Below, piece by piece: positions 19,358 through 26,113 of a DNA stretch of 64,000 bases. The stretch lies in assembly GCA_963735175.1 (NCBI GenBank), contig CAVTJX010000001.1:62001-126000 (forward strand), given 5' to 3'. The notes beneath the pieces are model-generated. The model did not search any database. It saw only the letters and a list, made by a program, of their open reading frames with translations, and was not told the origin of the DNA. The translations under genes and the position numbers were made by a program. Positions within the stretch are counted from its first letter, which is position 1. Each line of letters starts with the position of its first letter. The DNA is from CAVTJX01 sp963735175. Lineage in GTDB: Bacteria; Electryoneota; RPQS01.

Positions 19358-19915
19358 TCAAACCTCGAGAATCTCCTTTTCCTTCAACTCGAAAAGGTGA
19401 TCCATGTCCTTGATGTGCTTGTCCGTCGTTTCCTGAATCCGGTCCTGCGCCTTGCGGCTGTCGTCCTCGGAAACCTCGTGGCTCTTTTCCGTCTTCTTGA
19501 TGTGCTCGTTGGCGTCGCGGCGGATGTTGCGCACGGCAACCTTCGCCTCTTCGACGTACTTCTTCACGAGCTTCACCAGTTCTTTGCGCCGGTCCTCGGT
19601 CAACGGCGGCACCGCCAGGCGGATCACCGTGCCGTCGTTCATCGGATTCAGCCCCAGGTCCGACTTGCGAATCGATTTTTCAATCGACGCCAGCGCGGTG
19701 CGGTCCCACGGTTGAATCACGATCGTCTTCGCGTCCGGCGTCGACACCGACGCCACCTGTGCCAACGGCATTTCCGTGCCGTACACTTCGATCTTGAGCG
19801 GCTCGACCAGTCCTACAGATGCTTTGCCGGTGCGGATGTGTGTCAGGTCCTGCCGCAGCTTCTCCACGGATTTCGTCATCCGCAGTTCGGCGTCAGTAAC
19901 GATCTCTCGGATCAT
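19358..19915 (-). CDS. frr: Ribosome recycling factor
   Basis: Splits post-termination ribosomes with EF-G. 185 residues with MTKSVEKLRQDLTHIRTGKA (three-helix bundle start), SDLGLNPMNDGTVIRLAVPPLTEDRRKELVK, written here as its two blocks SDLGLNPMNDGTVIRLA and PPLTEDRRKELVK. Intact, 7 bp after pyrH in the rpsB-tsf-pyrH-frr order typical of bacteria. Confidence 0.97.
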   Translation of the reverse strand: MIREIVTDAELRMTKSVEKLRQDLTHIRTGKASVGLVEPLKIEVYGTEMPLAQVASVSTPDAKTIVIQPWDRTALASIEKSIRKSDLGLNPMNDGTVIRLAVPPLTEDRRKELVKLVKKYVEEAKVAVRNIRRDANEHIKKTEKSHEVSEDDSRKAQDRIQETTDKHIKDMDHLFELKEKEILEV

Positions 19916-19922
19916 AACTTGG

Positions 19923-20612
19923 TTACCTGCTTATCATCGTGCCGATGTGTTCGCCCGCCAGAATCCGTTGCAGATTGCCACGGGTCTTGAAATTGAAGAC
20001 GTGAATCGGAATCCCGTTTTCCATGCAGAACGTCACGGCCGTCGAATCGATCACCCTGAGCTGCTTGTCCACCACCTCGAGATACCCGATGTGATCGAAC
20101 TGCGTGGCTTCGGGATGCGTTACCGGGTCGGCGGTGTAAATCCCGTTGACCTTCGTGCCCTTCATCAGCACGTCGGCCTTGATTTCCTTGGCCCGCAGCG
20201 CGGCGGCGGTGTCGGTGGAAAAGAACGGACTTCCAGTGCCCGCGGCGAAAATCACGACGCGGTGTTTCTCGAGATGCCGTAGCGCTCGGCGGCGGATAAA
20301 TGGCTCGGCCACCGTCGCCATCGGAATCGCCGACTGCACCCGCGTCGTCACGCCCAGGCTTTCCAGCGCGTCTTGCAGAGCCAGCGAGTTGATGACCGTC
20401 GCCAGCATCCCCATCTGGTCCGCGCTCACGCGGTCCATGCCTTGGGCCGCCCCTTTCAACCCGCGAAAAATATTCCCGCCGCCGATGACGATCCCCATGT
20501 CCGTGCCGCCCGCATGGACTTCGGCGATCTCCTCAGCCATGGTCGTCAGTGTGCGCGGATCGATTCCATACTCGCCTTCCCCGACCAGCGCCTCACCGGA
20601 AAGTTTCAGCAA
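19923..20612 (-). CDS. pyrH: UMP kinase (start uncertain)
   Basis: Hexameric amino-acid-kinase-fold enzyme making UDP. Shows LKLSGEAL, IVIGGGNIFRG, FAAGTGSPFFSTDTAAALRA and LMKGTKVNGIYTADP. The coordinate end at 20612 is an in-frame TTG. The frame continues upstream as EYHRILLKLSGEAL without any ATG before an in-frame stop at the tsf end. The family begins close to YKRILLKLSGEAL, so either a non-ATG start a few codons upstream or a lost base is likely. Confidence 0.94.
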   Translation of the reverse strand: MLKLSGEALVGEGEYGIDPRTLTTMAEEIAEVHAGGTDMGIVIGGGNIFRGLKGAAQGMDRVSADQMGMLATVINSLALQDALESLGVTTRVQSAIPMATVAEPFIRRRALRHLEKHRVVIFAAGTGSPFFSTDTAAALRAKEIKADVLMKGTKVNGIYTADPVTHPEATQFDHIGYLEVVDKQLRVIDSTAVTFCMENGIPIHVFNFKTRGNLQRILAGEHIGTMISR

Positions 20613-20651
20613 AATGCGATGGTATTCCAGAAGATGACTCGCAGCTTTATG

Positions 20652-21524
20652 TTATGAGCCGACGCGAATGCGCGTAAACGATTTGACCGTGATCGTCGTG
20701 CCGGTCTTCTTCGCCGCTTCCGCGATGACGTCGCGGATCGCGACCTTGGGATCCTTCACGAACGGCTGTTCCAGCAGCGCCACTTCGGCGAACCACTTGT
20801 TGATGCGGCCTTCGGCGATCTTCGCCACCGCCGCCTCGGGTTTGCCTTCGGTACGCGCGCGATCAATTTCAATCGCCCGCTCGGCGTCGATCTTCTCCGC
20901 CGGCACTTCTTCGCGGCGCACCACCACCGGCGCCGACGCCGCCACCTGCATCGACAAGTCGCGGCCTAACACACCGGCCTCGGGACTCGCCGCCGTGATG
21001 CCTTCCAGCGCCACCAGCACGCCGAGCTTCGCGTCGGAGTGAATATAGCTGCCGATGTAACCGTTATCGCAATGGACGCGCGCGAACTTGCCGATCACCA
21101 GCTTCTCGCCGATCTTCCCCACCATGTCGGCCAGCACGTCGCCGACCTTCAGGCCCGAAGCCATCTTCAGTTCCTTCAGGTCGTCGGCGGTTTTGCCATC
21201 CGCGTCCTTCCACGCCAGAACGATGTCCGCCAGTTCCTTCGCGTATGTGCGGAACATGTCGTTCTTGGCGACGAAATCTGTTTCGGAATTGACTTCCACC
21301 AGCGCCGCCGTGCGGCCGTCTTGGCTCTGAGCGAGCGTCACAAGACCCTGCTCGGCGGAACGGTCGGCCCGCTTGGCCGCGGCCGCCATGCCCTTCTTGC
21401 GCAGGTATTCGATGGCCTTCTCTTTATTGCCGGCGGTTTCGGCCAGCGCCTTCTTGCAGTCCATCATGCCCGCGCCGGTTTCCTGGCGCAGCTCATTGAC
21501 TAATGCGGCGGTAATTTCAGCCAC
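20652..21524 (-). CDS. tsf: Translation elongation factor Ts
   Basis: Nucleotide exchange factor for EF-Tu. N-terminal UBA domain ALVNELRQETGAGMMDCKKAL, then KRADRSAEQGLV, EVNSETDFVAKNDMF and the C-terminal PFVKDPKVAIRDVI. 290 residues, intact. Follows rpsB with an 85-bp gap that holds a palindromic repeat. Confidence 0.97.
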   Translation of the reverse strand: MAEITAALVNELRQETGAGMMDCKKALAETAGNKEKAIEYLRKKGMAAAAKRADRSAEQGLVTLAQSQDGRTAALVEVNSETDFVAKNDMFRTYAKELADIVLAWKDADGKTADDLKELKMASGLKVGDVLADMVGKIGEKLVIGKFARVHCDNGYIGSYIHSDAKLGVLVALEGITAASPEAGVLGRDLSMQVAASAPVVVRREEVPAEKIDAERAIEIDRARTEGKPEAAVAKIAEGRINKWFAEVALLEQPFVKDPKVAIRDVIAEAAKKTGTTITVKSFTRIRVGS

Positions 21525-21548
21525 GGTATCCTCTCAAATGCAATTGTC

Positions 21549-21608
21549 GTTCTTCAATTCCCCTCCGCTGGCGGGGGGGTTAGGGGAGTCCGCTGAGTGT
21601 CGCGGAGG
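21549..21608 (-). repeat. G-run palindrome between rpsB and tsf, copy 2
   Basis: CCCCTCCGCTGGCGGGGGGG followed by TTAGGGGAG, related to the copy at 18207-18240, and then a second small hairpin TCCGC...GCGGA near 21589-21606. It lies inside the rpsB-tsf transcript, where in other bacteria an attenuator or processing site can occur. Confidence 0.6.
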
Positions 21609-21609
21609 C

Positions 21610-22564
21610 TTACCCTTCCACGAGCGGTTCGGCGGCCGGTCCACCTTCGGCGGGAGCGGAAGGAGCAGCGGGAGCGCTCGGCGCCGCATCAGCGGCGGGA
21701 CGCGGCTTTTCTTCACCGGCCAGCGGATGTTCGCCCGGACGGCGGACTCGCTTGCGGCGATCGCCGCCGGGTCCACCGGGGCCGCCGGGGCGGTCTGTCA
21801 CGGCCACCGCGCGCATCGCGATGATCCTGATCGCGGGCCACCGTTTCCTTCGCCGCTTCCTGCAGATGCGGTGTGGCCTTCGCCACGGCGATCCCTTCCA
21901 TCAACGCGTCCGTCAGCGAACGCGTAATCAGCGCGATCGACTTGAAAGCGTCGTCGTTGGCCGGAATCGGAAAATTCACCAGGTCGGGATCGACATTCGT
22001 GTCGGCGATCGCGAACACGGGCACGCCGAGGCGCTTCGCTTCGGCCACCGCAATCTTCTCGCGCCGCACGTCCACGACAAAAATGGCCCCCGGAATGCGA
22101 TTCATTTCCCGGATGCCACCGATGGATTCCAATAATTTCTCACGGCGGCGCTCGATCATCAGGCGCTCTTTCTTCGAGATCTTCTCGAAGGTGCCGTCGG
22201 TCATCTTCTTTTCCAGCGAGTTCAGGGTCTTGATCCCCTGCCGAATCGTCTGGAAATTCGTCAGGCAGCCGCCCAGCCAGCGTTCGTTCACATACGGCAC
22301 GCCCGCCCGCTTGGCTTCGGCAAGAATAATGTCGCGCGCCTGCGACTTGGTGCCAACAAATAAGACCTGTTCCCCGCGTGAGGCAACGTCCTTGATCGCG
22401 GTACAGGCCTTATCAAGACATTCTTGAGTCTTACGCAGGTCGATCAGATGAATACCGTTCCGCTGCATGAGGATATACGGCTTCATCTTCGGATGCCAGC
22501 GGCGGGTCAAATGACCAAAATGCGCGCCGGCCAGCAGCAATTGCTGCAGCGTCACGTGTCCCAT
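21610..22564 (-). CDS. rpsB: 30S ribosomal protein S2 (frameshift near the 3' end)
   Basis: Starts MGHVTLQQLLLAGAHFGHLT at 22564. The core is intact: WHPKMKPYI, LFVGTKSQARDIILAEAKR, YVNERWLGGCLTNFQTI, and NFPIPANDDAFKSIALIT. Near 21830 the frame breaks. The shifted frame continues IAMRAVAVTDRPGG and runs into an unusual Pro/Ala/Gly-rich tail (about 60 residues, with APSAPAAPSAPAEGG) that stops at 21610. About 318 residues in total, longer than the normal 230-260 because of that tail. Confidence 0.93.
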
Positions 22565-22654
22565 CCAAAAATCTCCTGGGTTAACCGCCCCGTTCGTCTC
22601 TTCGTAGCGCAATCCGCGAAACCTTGCGGCCTGCGGACACCCGCGCCCGATCCG

Positions 22655-22756
22655 AACGGGTGTGGATTGGGTCCGGCGGAATTCCGCCGGGTAGGGGCGA
22701 ATCGCATCCGCCCGAAGTCATTTCGGCCAAGCGGACCGGCAATTTGCCGGCCCGGA
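22655..22756. repeat. Chain of palindromes in the rpsI-rpsB gap
   Basis: Perfect palindromes follow one another: CCGGCGGAATTCCGCCGG (22673-22690), a GTAGGGGCGAATCGCATCCGCC element (22691-22712, given here as GTAGGGGCGAATCGC plus ATCCGCC), and CCGGCAATTTGCCGG (22736-22750). The middle one recurs at 24908-24930. On the minus strand they form the rpsB leader and could fold into consecutive hairpins. Confidence 0.65.
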
Positions 22757-22770
22757 ATCTCAATTGAATA

Positions 22771-23163
22771 TCAGCGCTTGGAATACTGGAAGCGCTTGCG
22801 GGCGCCCGGCTGACCGTATTTCTTGCGTTCACGCTCACGCGGATCGCGCGTCATCAGGTCATGCTGGCGCAAGGTCGCGCGGAAGGTTTCGTCCAGCAGC
22901 GTCAACGCCCGGGCAATGCCCAGCCGCACCGCGCCCGCCTGGCCGGAGAGCCCGCCGCCCAGCACCGTCGCCCGGATATCCACCTTCTCGAGGTTATCCG
23001 TCACCTTCAGCGGCTGCTCGATCTGCATCCGCAGCACGTCCCGCCGGAAATATCCCAGCAGGTCCTTGCCGTTAACATCTACTTTACCGGTACCGGGAGT
23101 GAGCCAGACTCGGGCGATGGCGGTCTTGCGCCGGCCGGTCGCGTAATAGCGGTTTGCTTTCAT
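22771..23163 (-). CDS. rpsI: 30S ribosomal protein S9
   Basis: 130 residues, intact. YYATGRRKTAIARVWL at the start, VLGGGLSGQAGAVRLGIARAL in the middle (shown as the conserved GGGLSGQAGAVRLGIARAL block), and the basic tail KKYGQPGARKRFQYSKR that reaches the P-site tRNA. Follows rplM as in nearly all bacteria. Confidence 0.97.
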   Translation of the reverse strand: MKANRYYATGRRKTAIARVWLTPGTGKVDVNGKDLLGYFRRDVLRMQIEQPLKVTDNLEKVDIRATVLGGGLSGQAGAVRLGIARALTLLDETFRATLRQHDLMTRDPRERERKKYGQPGARKRFQYSKR

Positions 23164-23188
23164 GGATCAGGGACTATCGCTTCGTTAA

Positions 23189-23620
23189 TTACTGCATGGG
23201 GGTCGGCGTCTGCGCCGTATGCGGATGTTCGCCGCCGGCATAGACTTTAAGCTTGCGGAGCTGCTTGCGTCCGAGACGCGTGCGCGGCATCATGCCCTTC
23301 ACGGCGCGCTCGATGATCCGCTCCGGATGCTCCTTCTTCAGCGTCTCGTACGGCGTCCACGTCTTGCCTTGCGGATGGCCGGTGTGATGGAAATACTGCT
23401 TCGTGTGCGCCTTGCCGCCGGTCACCCGGACCTTCTCGGCATTGATGACCACGACGAAATCGCCCACATCGGTGCTGGGCGTGTACTGCGGTTTGCTCTT
23501 GCCGCGGAGAATCATGGCGATCCGGGTCGAGAGGCGGCCAAGGACCATATCGGTCGCGTCAACCACAACCCACTTCCGTTCAACCTCGCCGGGCTTGGCG
23601 TGGTAGCTTAGCATATTCAT
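23189..23620 (-). CDS. rplM: 50S ribosomal protein L13
   Basis: Early 50S assembly protein, about 143 residues. VERKWVVVDATDMVLGRL, the VINAEKVRVTGGK segment and ERIIERAVKGMMPRTRLGR are diagnostic. Start MNMLSYHAKPGE near 23620. It is the first gene of the operon, about 20 bases after the predicted transcription start. Confidence 0.97.
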   Translation of the reverse strand: MNMLSYHAKPGEVERKWVVVDATDMVLGRLSTRIAMILRGKSKPQYTPSTDVGDFVVVINAEKVRVTGGKAHTKQYFHHTGHPQGKTWTPYETLKKEHPERIIERAVKGMMPRTRLGRKQLRKLKVYAGGEHPHTAQTPTPMQ

Positions 23621-23643
23621 CATCCTGTTTTTTCGATCTTGTA

Positions 23644-23672
23644 AATTTAGTGAAATCCACGGAGACTGTCAA
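23644..23672 (-). promoter_or_regulatory. Strong sigma70-type promoter of rplM-rpsI-rpsB-tsf-pyrH-frr
   Basis: TTGACA (23672-23667), a 17-base spacer, then TAAATT (23649-23644) on the minus strand. Transcription would begin near 23637, about 17 bases before the rplM start codon. A perfect -35 box and optimal spacing suit a translation operon. Confidence 0.8.
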
Positions 23673-23974
23673 GCCCTTCATTGGACTATTTGTGCCTCCC
23701 GATTGCCGCGAACTATGCTATTGTATATCAAACGTTTGCAATGAGCATGATGGATTTCTCAAAACGATTGACCCCGTCCTCCGCAATTCCAGACTCCATT
23801 GTCCACTTACATCTCCCGCTGCGCGATCGCCCGTCCCTTATTTCCGGCCGGAATCCGCTACTCCGCACCCGCCGCGCGTGGATTCCGCTTCTCCGCGCGT
23901 TTCTTCTTCGTAACACACCCGCAATTACTTCCGGCGGCCTCTGGCCGCCTTCTGCCCCGCCGCGGCAGAGCCCC

Positions 23975-24046
23975 ACCCCGCCGAAACCACCACAACCCGC
24001 CTTCTTCCCATGCACCCATGTGAACGCACCCCACGTCACAAACTCC
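23975..24046. repeat. Direct repeat, copy 1 (about 72 bp)
   Basis: Begins ACCCCGCCGAAACCACCACA and ends CACCCCACGTCACAAACTCC, with a variable middle. It matches the copy at 24099-24170 in its first 27 and last 32 bases. A CCCCGCCGCGCGGGG hairpin follows at 24045-24059. Confidence 0.85.
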
Positions 24047-24098
24047 CCGCCGCGCGGGGTCTAACCAGAGCGAGGACAACGGCAAGTGCGAGACCAAG

Positions 24099-24170
24099 AC
24101 CCCGCCGAAACCACCACAACCCGCCTCTCCCCCTCGTTCCCATGTGAACGCACCCCACGTCACAAACTCC
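24099..24170. repeat. Direct repeat, copy 2 (about 72 bp)
   Basis: Second copy of the element at 23975-24046, at a period of 124 bp, with the same start and end blocks and a diverged 13-base middle. Divergence only in the middle suggests selection or recent duplication of the two ends. Confidence 0.85.
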
Positions 24171-24261
24171 TATATCCCATCCCCGCCTGTACATCGCTTG
24201 AACATACTAACAATACAGATTCAATATACAAAACAATTAACAAATAATCCGCATTTTATGC

Positions 24262-24291
24262 TTGACATCCGGCCCTGCACAAATGTATATT
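24262..24291 (+). promoter_or_regulatory. Strong sigma70-type promoter facing right, no clear gene behind it
   Basis: TTGACA (24262-24267), 18-base spacer, TATATT (24286-24291), preceded by about 60 AT-rich bases that could act as an UP element. It is the only clear plus-strand promoter I noticed. Downstream 470 bases hold no plus-strand gene with a good start, so a non-coding transcript is possible. Confidence 0.7.
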
Positions 24292-24770
24292 ACCCACCCC
24301 CGCCGGCAAACCAGCCTGCGGCCGAGTGAGGGCAACTGATACACGATCGGAATCTCGTTCTTCGTTCTTCGTTTTCAGTTGTGTCCTTCCTCAGCATCTC
24401 GCCTCGCTGCTAACCCGACATCACTGCTTTGCCGCCGATTGATCACCGGCAACGGCATCAGGTATGGTAAGCGGACGAACCCGCCGTGTCTCCCCACCGG
24501 GCCGGCGGCGCGAGGCTCCGCGTTGTTCACCACAACGCCGCCAAAGGCAATGCTGCTCGCCGAGGCAGGTCCGTGGACCTGCCCGGAATCTGTATTCAGC
24601 GTTTCCGAAGGACGATGGGCTCCTGTCTCCGCCAAGTCTGCGGAGGACCTTGGGTCGATGATACCGGCGCGCCCGTGCACAGGGCGCGTCGGCTCCACCC
24701 CGAGGGGTACCACATAGAAATGCACCCTCAGCTTCTGGCTTTCTTGACCGTTTCTACCCTTTACTAGCGG
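24292..24770 (+). other. Possible structured non-coding transcript
   Basis: Behind the plus-strand promoter the sequence holds several stable hairpins: GAGGGCAACTGA with TCAGTTG...CCTC (about 24329-24395), a perfect GCAGGTCC/GGACCTGC hairpin (24571-24590), TCCGC/GCGGA near 24634, GCGCCC/GGGCGC near 24670, and CCCC/GGGG near 24701. I could not match it to tmRNA, RNase P RNA, SRP RNA or 6S RNA by their conserved motifs. It overlaps a minus-strand open frame (24375-24725). Confidence 0.3.
24375..24725 (-). CDS. Doubtful hypothetical protein of 116 residues
   Basis: Open frame with ATG at 24725 and a GAGG six bases upstream. The peptide (MHFYVVPLGVEPTRPVHG...) has no motif I recognise and is rich in Arg, Gly and Pro. 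The same stretch is also open on the plus strand, which argues for chance or for a conserved non-coding element. Listed only because a ribosome site is visible. Confidence 0.22.
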   Translation of the reverse strand: MHFYVVPLGVEPTRPVHGRAGIIDPRSSADLAETGAHRPSETLNTDSGQVHGPASASSIAFGGVVVNNAEPRAAGPVGRHGGFVRLPYLMPLPVINRRQSSDVGLAARRDAEEGHN

Positions 24771-24907
24771 CGGCCGCTGGCCGTCATCGGAATTCGGGAG
24801 AAGGCCGCACTCTGCTTATGCCAACAAGCGAGTGTCGAGAAGCGAACGGCAGCACCGCGTCCCCCATGCGAGGCGCGCGCGGCGCTCTTTGACAATTGAA
24901 ATCGGCC

Positions 24908-24958
24908 GTAGGGGCGGATTGCATCCGCCCGCGGGCGCACGCAGTGCGCCCCTATAGG
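24908..24958. repeat. Double palindrome of the GTAGGGGCG family
   Basis: Two back-to-back palindromes: GGGCGGATTGCATCCGCCC and GGGCGCACGCAGTGCGCCC, framed by GTAGG at the left and CCTATAGG at the right. The first arm is nearly identical to 22691-22714. TTTGACAATTG lies just to the left (24889-24899). This looks like a dispersed small palindromic element. Confidence 0.7.
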
Positions 24959-25026
24959 CCGAGGAACGCCAGGGGACCAGAATCCCCACGCGGCGATCAC
25001 GATGACGACGTTGAGTGCTCCTGTTG

Positions 25027-25061
25027 TTCTTCGTTCTTCGTTCTTCGTTCTTCGTTCTTCG
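25027..25061. repeat. Heptanucleotide tandem repeat (TTCTTCG)n
   Basis: Five consecutive TTCTTCG units immediately downstream of the galT stop (25067). Shorter runs of the same heptamer appear at 24353-24374 and near 63750, again in intergenic DNA. A 7-bp unit shifts the frame on slippage, but here it lies outside the corrected galT frame. Confidence 0.85.
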
Positions 25062-25066
25062 TTTCT

Positions 25067-26093
25067 TCAGAGCACGCCCCGCAAATAGTCCGCGGCCAGT
25101 TCCGGCGGCGTCGGATTGATATGGAACCCAGTTCCCCACTTCGAACCCCGCTGCCTTCGTCAGCCGCGGAATGATTTCGATGTGCCAGTGATACCCTTCT
25201 ACCAGCGACGGAAATTTCTGCATCCACACCGACTTCGATCGGAAATTCGGCGCGCTGTGTATCACAAAATTGAACGGCGGATCGTTCAGCGACGTCCGCA
25301 GCCGCCCCATCGTCTCGATCAACACGTCCGCCAGCCTGTCCAATTCCTCGTCCGGCACGCGGGAAAAGTCCGCCTCGTGCTTGAGTGGTGCGAGAAAGAG
25401 TTCAAACGGTGAACGGCTCGCGTACGGCGCGAATACCACGAAACCTTTCTCTTCCAGCACCATGCGCGAACCGGCGGCCTGCTCCTGGTGCAGGATGTCG
25501 CAGAACAGGCAGCGCTCACGGTGTAAAAAATGTTCCAGGGCCGAATTCAACTCGATCTCGATCACGCGCGGCACAATCGGCATGGCAATGAGCTGCGAAT
25601 GCGGGTGCGACAGCGTCGCTCCCGCGCTCTCCCCGTAGTTGCGGAACACGGCCACATAGACGAAGCGCGTGTCGCGCATCAGGTCATGCAGCCGGTCGCG
25701 GTAGGCGCGTAATATCTTCGCCAGGTGCGCCGGCGAATGATCGGCCATGTGCCGCGAGTGGTCCGGCGTTTCGATCACGATTTCGTGCGCGCCGATCCCG
25801 TTCATCCGGTCGTAGAGCCCCTCTGCGGTCTTGTCCAGCGTGCCTTCAATCCGCAGCGCGGGATACTTGTTCGGCACCACGCGCACCGCCCAGCCCGGTG
25901 AATTCGGCGCGCTGAAACCGTCGCGAATCGCCAATATTTCCGGCGGCGTCTTGTCCTCGTTGCAGGGACAGAACGGACAAAAATCCGGCGGCTGCTGCGT
26001 CACCGTCACGGCATATTCCGACGGCCGCTGCGCGCGCTCCGTGGCAATGATCACCCACTGCCGCTGAATCGGGTCGTGTCTGAGTTCGGGCAT
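25067..26093 (-). CDS. galT: Galactose-1-phosphate uridylyltransferase (frameshift near the 3' end)
   Basis: Leloir-pathway enzyme exchanging UMP between UDP-glucose and galactose-1-P. MPELRHDPIQRQWVIIATERA, Cys pair CPFC, and the active-site HPHSQLIAMP are visible. Near 25130 a one-base shift changes the readthrough tail into GTGFHINPTPPELAADYL and stops at 25067, matching the normal GalT C-terminus and a length of about 342. The uncorrected frame would run through repeats to 24816 and is rejected. Confidence 0.93.
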
Positions 26094-26113
26094 GTTTGAG
26101 GTTCGTGTGAAGG

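Larger units (their letters stand above)
23673..24261. other. Long intergenic region without a convincing gene
   Basis: About 590 bp between the rplM promoter and a plus-strand promoter. Short open frames are present on both strands but have no start context and repeat the same peptide (MTWGAFTW...) because they cross a duplicated DNA segment. The first 120 bases and the last 90 are AT-rich, and the centre is GC-rich and pyrimidine-biased. I see no CDS or known RNA here. Confidence 0.6.

Noticed and set aside
23858..24163. Small proteins starting MTWGAFTW
   Set aside because: The same peptide start appears twice because the DNA repeat is duplicated; no ribosome sites and composition unlike the genes.
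24292..24770. tmRNA, RNase P RNA, SRP RNA or 6S RNA in the repeat island
   Set aside because: None of the conserved core motifs of these RNAs is visible on either strand.
24766..24794. NotI- and EcoRI-like sites close together, suggesting vector polylinker contamination
   Set aside because: Only two sites, no further vector sequence, and flanking DNA matches other repeats of this genome.
25027..25061. Possible CRISPR array
   Set aside because: Units are only 7 bp and contiguous, with no spacers and no cas genes in the window.
24816..25066. GalT reading through to 24816 with a 425-residue protein
   Set aside because: The extra tail is translated repeat DNA; a one-base correction gives the normal GalT end at 25067.
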